Below are positions 58,980 through 64,000 of a DNA stretch of 64,000 nt, one piece after another. Origin of the DNA: Actinacidiphila yeochonensis CN732. GTDB taxonomy: Bacteria; Actinomycetota; Actinomycetes; Streptomycetales; Streptomycetaceae. Position numbers and translations under genes: made by a program. Location of the stretch: positions 496,001 to 560,000 of the forward strand of contig NZ_JQNR01000003.1 in NCBI RefSeq assembly GCF_000745345.1, written 5' to 3'. The notes below the pieces were generated by a model. It was not told the origin of the DNA, searched no databases, and was given only the letters and a program-made list of their open reading frames with translations. Within the stretch, counting starts at the first letter, position 1. Each line of letters opens with the position of its first letter.

Positions 58980-60005
58980 TCAGCCGGGTGCGGGCGTTGC
59001 CCGGAGGCCGCGTCCGGCGGCTCCCGCCGGAGCCGGACGGGCGGCCGTCCGAGGGCCGGGGCGGTCGGCGGCGGGGCCCGCAGCCGGCCCGGGGACCGCC
59101 GGGGCGGGCCCGGATTCCGGACCGGGTTCAGGACCGGATTCCGGCCCGCGCGCCGGACCGGATTCCGGTTCCGGCGCGCGGGCCGGACGCGGCGCGCGGG
59201 CCGGTTCAGGCACGCGGGCAGGCTCAGGCACGCGGGCCGAATACGGCGCGTGGGCCGGAACCTCCGAGGAGGGTCGCGGCAGCGGCTCGGGGGTGAGCAG
59301 TTCGGCGTGCAGGGTCCGCAGCTCCGCGCTAGGGTCCGCTCCCAACTCCTCGGCGAGCGCCCGGCGCAGCGCCTCGAACGCGGTCAGCGCCTCGGCGGTA
59401 CGGCCGGTGGCGCGCAGGGCGCGCAGGTGGAGGGCGTGCAGCGGTTCGTCGAGGGGGTGGCTCGCGGCCAGCGCGGCCAGCTCCGGCAGCGTCTGCGCGG
59501 CCCGGCCGAGCGCCAGCTCGGCGGCCAGCCGCTGGCGCTGGACGTCCAGCCGCAGCGCCTCGACGCGGACCGCGGCGGAGCCGCGGCCGGGCAGGTCGGC
59601 CAGCGCGGGGCCGCGCCACAGGGCCAGGGCGTCGCCGAGCAGCGCGGCGGCGCTGCCCGGGTCGCCGGCGTTCAGCGCCCGGCGGCCCTCCTCGGCCAGC
59701 CGCTCGAAGCGGAAGAGGTCGACGTCCTCTCGGGTGGCCTCCAGCCGGTAGCCGCCGTCCACGGAGCCGACCCGCGCGTGCCCCAGCGCCCGGCGCAGCC
59801 GTCCGACGAGCGCCTGGAGCGCCCCGGTCGCGTCGGCCGGCGGGTCGCCGTCCCACACCTCGTCGATCAGCACGTCCGGGCCGACGGCACGGCCGGGCCG
59901 CCGGGCCAGCGCCGTCAGCAGCGCGCGCAGCCGTCCCCCGCTGAGGAGGACGGGGGAGGAGTCGTCCCGCAGGGCCTGAGCCGGTCCGAGGATCACGTAG
60001 CGCAC
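58980..60005 (-). CDS. SARP half (winged helix + BTAD) of a frameshifted AfsR-like regulator
   Basis: 341 residues from GTG 60005 (RYVILGPAQALRDDSSPVLL). OmpR-type DNA-binding domain (SGGRLRALLTALARRPGRAV, LQALVGRLRRALGHARVGSV) and BTAD domain (EDVDLFRFERLAEEGRRALN to AELRTLHAELLTPE). A Pro/Glu/Arg repeat linker (VPEPARVPEPARAPRPARAP) then runs out of frame into a TGA at 58980. A -1 shift between about 59128 and 58980 would rejoin it to the NB-ARC frame. As it stands it is the size of a small stand-alone SARP activator. Confidence 0.8.
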   Translation of the reverse strand: MRYVILGPAQALRDDSSPVLLSGGRLRALLTALARRPGRAVGPDVLIDEVWDGDPPADATGALQALVGRLRRALGHARVGSVDGGYRLEATREDVDLFRFERLAEEGRRALNAGDPGSAAALLGDALALWRGPALADLPGRGSAAVRVEALRLDVQRQRLAAELALGRAAQTLPELAALAASHPLDEPLHALHLRALRATGRTAEALTAFEALRRALAEELGADPSAELRTLHAELLTPEPLPRPSSEVPAHAPYSARVPEPARVPEPARAPRPARAPEPESGPARGPESGPEPGPESGPAPAVPGPAAGPAADRPGPRTAARPAPAGAAGRGLRATPAPG

Positions 60006-60514
60006 AGGGCCATTCTTGCCCAGTCCGCCGATCGGGTGAGCGCGCGTACTCGGGGGTGCCCCGTGGAACCCCGGCGGCGGCCCGCGCGTTGTCGCCGTAC
60101 CGGCCGTGCCGCTCGCTCTGGGTGGCCGTCCGACGGCACACGGTACGCGTCGGACGCGAGGTGGTGGGAGGTGGGCCCCTGGTGGTGACATGATCGGCCC
60201 GCGCCCGCAGGCGCCCCGCCCGCCGGGACCCCCGCAGCCGCGCCCGACCGCCCGACCCGGCCGTGGAACCGCGCCGGCCTGAACGCCGGCCGGCCTGCCG
60301 ACACAACCGCCGACGTGGACAGCCGACGTGGACAGCCGACATGGAGCCGCCAAAGTGAACAGCTGACGCGAACCCCGAGATGAACCGCCGACCTGACCGA
60401 CGTACGGATGTACGCCCGGTGTGCTCGGGCGCCTACACCCCGCACGTCCCGACGTCCCCACGTATTGTCCGCTGACGGCCCGAAGCCGCCGCACCGTCCG
60501 CGAGGAGCCCACCG
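60006..60514. other. 509-bp divergent region between SARP and site-2 protease genes
   Basis: No gene supported. Contains a 13-bp tandem repeat (60309-60347) and an inverted repeat CGTAC-GGAT-GTACG at 60401-60414, in a slightly A/T-richer stretch likely to hold the site-2 protease promoter. Confidence 0.5.
60309..60347. repeat. 13-bp tandem repeat GCCGACGTGGACA
   Basis: Two perfect units (60309-60321, 60322-60334) and a third with changes. The GCCGAC core recurs nearby at about 60387. Confidence 0.6.
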
Positions 60515-61303
60515 ATGAGCGTCACCCCGATCCGCGTCTCCCGGCGCGGCCGCCTGAACCGGCGGATCAGCCCGGTCTTCCTCGGCATCGCCGCGGCGAT
60601 GGCGGCCTCCGGGTGGGCGCTGGCCGCCGACTACCCCTCCCACACGCGCTTCGCGGTGTTCCTCTTCGTCGTCTCCGGCTGGCTGCTCTCGCTGTGCCTG
60701 CACGAGTACGCGCACGCGCGCGCCGCCCTGGCCAGCGGCGACCTCAGCATCGAGGACAAGGGCTACCTCACCCTGAACCCGCTGAAGTACGCCAACGCGG
60801 GGCTGTCGATCCTCCTGCCGCTGGTGTTCGTCGTCCTCGGCGGCATCGGCCTGCCGGGCGGGGCGGTGGAGGTGGAGCGGCACCGCATCCGGGGGCGGCT
60901 GCGGCACAGCCTGGTGTCGGCGGCGGGCCCGCTGGCGAACGTGGTCTTCGCGGTGGCGCTGATGCTGCCGTTCAGCCTGGGCTGGGCGGACGGCTGGCAG
61001 CTGGAGTTCCGCTTCGCCTTCGCGTTCCTGGCGCTGCTCCAGGTGACGGCGGCGATCGTCAACCTGCTGCCGGTGCCGGGCCTGGACGGCTACGGGGTGC
61101 TGGAGCCGTGGCTGCCGAGGTCGGTGCGGCAGCAGCTGGCGCCGTTCGCGCCCTTCGGGATGCTCGCGGTCTTCGTGGTGCTGTACATCCAGGCGGTGAA
61201 CCACTGGTTCTTCGACCGCATGTACACCGTCATGGGCTGGTTCCACGTACCCGACGGCTACGCGTACTACGGCTACACGCTCTTCCGCTTCTGGCACCAC
61301 TGA
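60515..61303 (+). CDS. Site-2 protease family (M50) membrane peptidase
   Basis: 262 residues, GAGGAG before ATG 60515. Zinc motif HEYAH at 63-67 within a membrane helix (SGWLLSLCLHEYAHARAALA) and a second metal-site motif NLLPVPGLDGYGVLEPWLP near 185. Four to six membrane segments. Cuts membrane-embedded substrates; the target is unknown. Neighbour of an ECF sigma/anti-sigma pair 7 kb away, but no direct link is visible. Confidence 0.88.
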   Translation: MSVTPIRVSRRGRLNRRISPVFLGIAAAMAASGWALAADYPSHTRFAVFLFVVSGWLLSLCLHEYAHARAALASGDLSIEDKGYLTLNPLKYANAGLSILLPLVFVVLGGIGLPGGAVEVERHRIRGRLRHSLVSAAGPLANVVFAVALMLPFSLGWADGWQLEFRFAFAFLALLQVTAAIVNLLPVPGLDGYGVLEPWLPRSVRQQLAPFAPFGMLAVFVVLYIQAVNHWFFDRMYTVMGWFHVPDGYAYYGYTLFRFWHH

Positions 61304-61376
61304 GCCGAACCCGGCGGCGGCGCCACTTCGGACGGCGCCGTACGCCGCTCACCCCCGGGGACGCGCCGGTGCGCCG

Positions 61377-61559
61377 TCAGCCGCGCTGGGCGGCGGCGGA
61401 CGCCCGGGCCCTGCGCAGGTAGTACCAGCCCATGTTGCTGCTCAGGCCCGCGAGCAGCAGCCAGACCACGCCCACCCAGTTGCCGTTGACGAAGGACACC
61501 ACCGCGGCGGCCACCGCGAGCACGCAGACGATCAGGGCGTAGACGGCGAGGCGCGGCAT
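61377..61559 (-). CDS. Small membrane protein, 60 aa
   Basis: ATG 61559 with AGGAG eight bases upstream. Two hydrophobic helices (AVYALIVCVLAVAAAVVSFV and WVGVVWLLLAGLSSNMGWYY) and a basic tail (LRRARASAAAQRG). No function recognised. Confidence 0.75.
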   Translation of the reverse strand: MPRLAVYALIVCVLAVAAAVVSFVNGNWVGVVWLLLAGLSSNMGWYYLRRARASAAAQRG

Positions 61560-61771
61560 AAGGCGGTGCTCCTGTCGGGGGACGGGCGGCGGGCGGCCGA
61601 CACCGTCCGGGCGGGGCCGGGCGCGGGGCCCGGCGGCGGGTTCGGACCCCGCCATTGTCCCCCACCGCGCACCGCCCCCGGGGGCGCACCCCCGGCGGGG
61701 CGGCGGGCGGAAGATCCACTGCGCGGGTGTCCGGCCCGCGTGCGGGCCGGGACGGCGGATCGGCGCGCGGG

Positions 61772-62494
61772 TCAGACGTCGGTGACGCGCAGGCCCGCGT
61801 GGGCCTTGTACCGGCGGTTGGTGGAGATCAGGTTCGCCACCAGCGACTCGACCTGGTGGGCGTTGCGCAGCCGCCCGGCGAAGATCCCGCGCATGCCCGG
61901 GATGAGGCCGGCCAGCGCCTGCACGGTGTCGGTGTCGGCCCGGGAGTCGCCGAGCACCATGACGTCGGTGTCGATCCGCTCCACCGCCGGGTCCTGGAGC
62001 AGCACCGCCGACAGGTGGTGGAAGGCGGCGGTGACCCGGGAGTCCGGCAGCAGCGCGGCGGCCTGCTGGGCGGCGCTGCCCTCGTCGGGGGTGAGCGCGT
62101 AGGCACCCTGCTTGTCGAAGCCGAGCGGGTTGACGCAGTCGACGACGAGCTTCCCCGCCAGCACCTCCCGCAGCCCCTCCAGCGTCTTGGCGTGGCCCTC
62201 CCACGGCACCGCGACGATGACGACGTTGCTGCGGCGGGCGCACTCCTCGTTGTCGGTGCCGGCCACGGGCACGGCGGGGGCCGGGTCCAGGGCGTTCAGC
62301 TCGGACGCGGCCGCCTCGGCCCGGGCGGCGTCGCGGGACCCGACCACCACCCGCTGCCCGGCGCGGGCCAGCCGGTAGGCCAGGCCGCGCCCCTGGTCGC
62401 CGGTCCCGCCCAGCACGCCGACGGTCAGCCCGGAGACGTCGGGCAGCGCCCACGGGTCCTTGGGCGCGGGCTTCTTCTGTTCAGCGCTAGTCAT
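61772..62494 (-). CDS. npdG: NPDG, F420-dependent NADP+ reductase
   Basis: 240 residues from ATG 62494 (MTSAEQKKPAPKDPWALPDV; ATG 62503 also possible). N-terminal Rossmann fold with VGVLGGTGDQGRGLAYRLAR and NADP-binding VVVGSRDAARAEAAA. VVDCVNPLGFDKQGAYAL and FHHLSAVLLQD are family blocks. Transfers hydride between reduced coenzyme F420 and NADP+. Confidence 0.9.
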   Translation of the reverse strand: MTSAEQKKPAPKDPWALPDVSGLTVGVLGGTGDQGRGLAYRLARAGQRVVVGSRDAARAEAAASELNALDPAPAVPVAGTDNEECARRSNVVIVAVPWEGHAKTLEGLREVLAGKLVVDCVNPLGFDKQGAYALTPDEGSAAQQAAALLPDSRVTAAFHHLSAVLLQDPAVERIDTDVMVLGDSRADTDTVQALAGLIPGMRGIFAGRLRNAHQVESLVANLISTNRRYKAHAGLRVTDV

Positions 62495-62608
62495 GGTCCA
62501 CATCGTCGCACCCGCCCGCCGGAGCCGTGCGCCGCCGTCCCGCCCGCCGTGTGCCGCCATCCCGCCCCGCCCCGCGCCCGACCGCCGGTCGGGGCCGTCC
62601 CGGCGGCC

Positions 62609-63277
62609 TCAGGGGTGGAACCGCCACCGGCCCTCGGAGACGACCTCCACCTCGCCGTCCGCGACCCGGACCGCCGAGTCGTCGTCGAGGAAGTAGACCG
62701 GGAAGTCCGCCCGCGCGACGACCTGATCGGCCCAGGCGTCGTCCCGCTCGGGGAAGTGCGGTGAGTACAGGTGCGGCTTCAGGTACCAGTCGAAGAGGCC
62801 GAACGGCGGCTCCACCGTGGCCGCGCCCAGCGCGTGCAGGTCGGCGGTGTCGCCCATGACCTCGGCGGAGCGCTCGTCCAGGCGCCGGCTGAAGATCATC
62901 GACCCGGCGCTCACCCCGACGTAGACACGGCTCTCCAGGGCCTCCAGGAAGTCGTCGGCCAGGCCGGCGCGGGTGAGGCTCCGCGCGAGGTGGTACTGGT
63001 TGCCGCCGCCGACGTGGACGACGTCGGCGTGCAGCAGCCGGTCGAGCACCATCCGCCGGGGCAGGCCGTTCGGCTCCAGGATGTCGAACTCGCGCCAGCC
63101 GAGGCCGTGCAGCTCGTTGAGGCCGCCGAGGACCCAGCCGTGGTCGCCGGGCTCGGCGAAGGACGCGGTGGGGAGGTGGACGAGGTTCGCCGACGCGAAC
63201 GGCCTGCCCAGCATGGCGCGCAGCGCGTCCCGCAGTGTTCCGTTGCTCAGGCCGCTCGCGGTCAGGAGAAGGTTCAC
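62609..63277 (-). CDS. pepE: Peptidase E-like dipeptidase (S51)
   Basis: 222 residues from GTG 63277. Class-I glutamine-amidotransferase-like fold with nucleophile Ser in VYVGVSAGSMIFSRRL, and VVHVGGGNQYHLARSLTRAG before it; His in the FDWYLKPHLYSPHFPERDDA region. Expected to release aspartyl dipeptides in the cytoplasm. RBS weak, so the start is approximate. Confidence 0.85.
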   Translation of the reverse strand: MNLLLTASGLSNGTLRDALRAMLGRPFASANLVHLPTASFAEPGDHGWVLGGLNELHGLGWREFDILEPNGLPRRMVLDRLLHADVVHVGGGNQYHLARSLTRAGLADDFLEALESRVYVGVSAGSMIFSRRLDERSAEVMGDTADLHALGAATVEPPFGLFDWYLKPHLYSPHFPERDDAWADQVVARADFPVYFLDDDSAVRVADGEVEVVSEGRWRFHP

Positions 63278-63452
63278 GGGGCGAGGCAACCACAGCGGCC
63301 GCGCACGGGCAACGCCCTCACCCTTCTCACCCGGGCCGTGGTCCCGCACCGCCGCCGCACCGCCCTCGGACTCCCCCGTCCCGGCGTCCGTCAGGTCGTC
63401 CGGGTCGTCGCCCGGCGGGCGGCAGGCGGCAGGCGGCAGGCGGCAGGCGGCC

Positions 63453-63647
63453 TCAGTCCTGGGAGTCCCACTCGTCGTTGCGCTCCGCGACCCGCTCCAT
63501 GGCGTGCTCGGCCTCGGCGCGCGAGGCATAGGGACCGAAGCGGTTCTTGGCCGGGCACTCGGGCCCCTCCTCGACCTTCTGGTGCTTGAGGCAGTAGAAC
63601 CACTCACCCGGCTTGCCGGCCGGCCGGTTCGCCTTGTGGAACGCCAT
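63453..63647 (-). CDS. Small conserved Cys/His protein, 64 aa
   Basis: ATG 63647 with AAGGAGG just upstream. [40 protein letters not shown] then a helix ([20 protein letters not shown]). Spacing C-x2-H ... C resembles a small zinc site. Function unknown. Divergent from map with 76 bases between starts. Confidence 0.8.
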   Translation of the reverse strand: MAFHKANRPAGKPGEWFYCLKHQKVEEGPECPAKNRFGPYASRAEAEHAMERVAERNDEWDSQD

Positions 63648-63710
63648 GACGCCTCCTTCGCCGCGCGACGGTCGCCGCCCTCGTGGCCATCGTGCCCGAT
63701 GCCGCGCCGA

Positions 63711-63716
63711 TACACT
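63711..63716 (+). promoter_or_regulatory. Candidate -10 box of map
   Basis: TACACT, seven bases before ATG 63724, with no ribosome site. Suggests a leaderless map transcript. No convincing -35. Confidence 0.4.
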
Positions 63717-63723
63717 CGTCGGC

Positions 63724-64000
63724 ATGTCTGGTCAGCTCCTCGTACCCGGAAAGCAGTCGCCCACGCGCCAGGTGCCCGCTTCGATCCCGCGCCCCGAGTA
63801 CGTGGGCAGGCCCGGACCCGCGCCGTACACCGGCGCCGAGGTGCAGGACGCGGAGACCGTCGAGCGGATGCGCCTCGCCTCCCGGATCGCCGCGCGGGCG
63901 ATGGAGGAGGCGGCGAAGGCCGTCGCCCCCGGCGTCACCACCGACGAGCTGGACCGGATCGCCCACGAGTACATCGTCGCCGCGGGCGCGTACCCGTCCG
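63724..64000 (+). CDS. map: Type I methionine aminopeptidase (5' part, runs off window)
   Basis: First 92 codons. The N-terminal extension ([28 protein letters not shown]) is typical of actinobacterial Map, with the catalytic domain beginning [20 protein letters not shown] and [20 protein letters not shown]. Removes the initiator methionine from new proteins. Metal ligands lie beyond the window. Confidence 0.93.
   Translation, partial: MSGQLLVPGKQSPTRQVPASIPRPEYVGRPGPAPYTGAEVQDAETVERMRLASRIAARAMEEAAKAVAPGVTTDELDRIAHEYIVAAGAYPS

Overview
The window is high-GC actinobacterial DNA with Streptomyces-type gene content. Evidence for this includes glnE beside a GlnA2-type glutamine synthetase, a full Mce lipid-import cluster, a malR-malEFG-aglA locus, an ATP-binding/XRE/DUF397 module, a SARP/AfsR-type regulator, F420-linked npdG, frequent GTG starts and ATGA/GTGA stop-start overlaps. 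No rRNA, tRNA, CRISPR array, intact transposase or phage gene was seen.

Layout. 1-5168: glnE (3' end outside the window), a GGCT-fold protein, an Asp23 protein, two hypotheticals and glnA2. 5435-19117 (minus strand): a tightly overlapping operon for an Mce importer, consisting of the ATPase, two YrbE permeases, MceA-F and four Mce-associated proteins. A large secreted protein (19234-21003) lies just upstream of it, then two paralogous small secreted proteins (21328-22805) and a divergent PucR regulator (23304). 24819-32002: malR, a sugar ABC importer and a GH13 alpha-glucosidase. 32312-36284: an MFS exporter with its TetR, then a VanJ-like membrane phosphatase. 36325-38597: nadE and a small Dabb-like protein. 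38767-45549: an aldehyde/alcohol module with LysR, ALDH, a 30-codon ORF, zinc ADH, aldo-keto reductase, two TetRs and a SnoaL-like protein. 45827-48182: anti-sigma-type ATPase, XRE regulator and two DUF397 genes. 48521-51022: MATE exporter, PadR and a hypothetical. 51251-53887: panB, then an ECF sigma and its zinc anti-sigma. 54185-60005: a drug-type ABC exporter facing an AfsR-like regulator that is split by a frameshift. 60515-64000: site-2 protease, small membrane protein, npdG, peptidase E, a small Cys-rich protein and the start of map.

The strongest points for a second look are these. (1) A SARP-style array of heptamers with an 11-bp period sits directly in front of the leaderless ABC exporter gene. 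(2) The adjacent AfsR-like regulator has its DNA-binding half frameshifted away from its NB-ARC/TPR half. (3) A 162-bp non-coding element occurs twice, at 2570 and 45546, with imperfect inverted ends, like a MITE. (4) Near-identical palindromes (TTACCCG-N2-CGTAA) lie upstream of two secreted-protein genes around the Mce/PucR region. (5) Two identical CGGAAA-N3-TTTCCG operators sit between the aldo-keto reductase and its TetR.

Functions are assigned from motifs recognised by eye; no database search was run.
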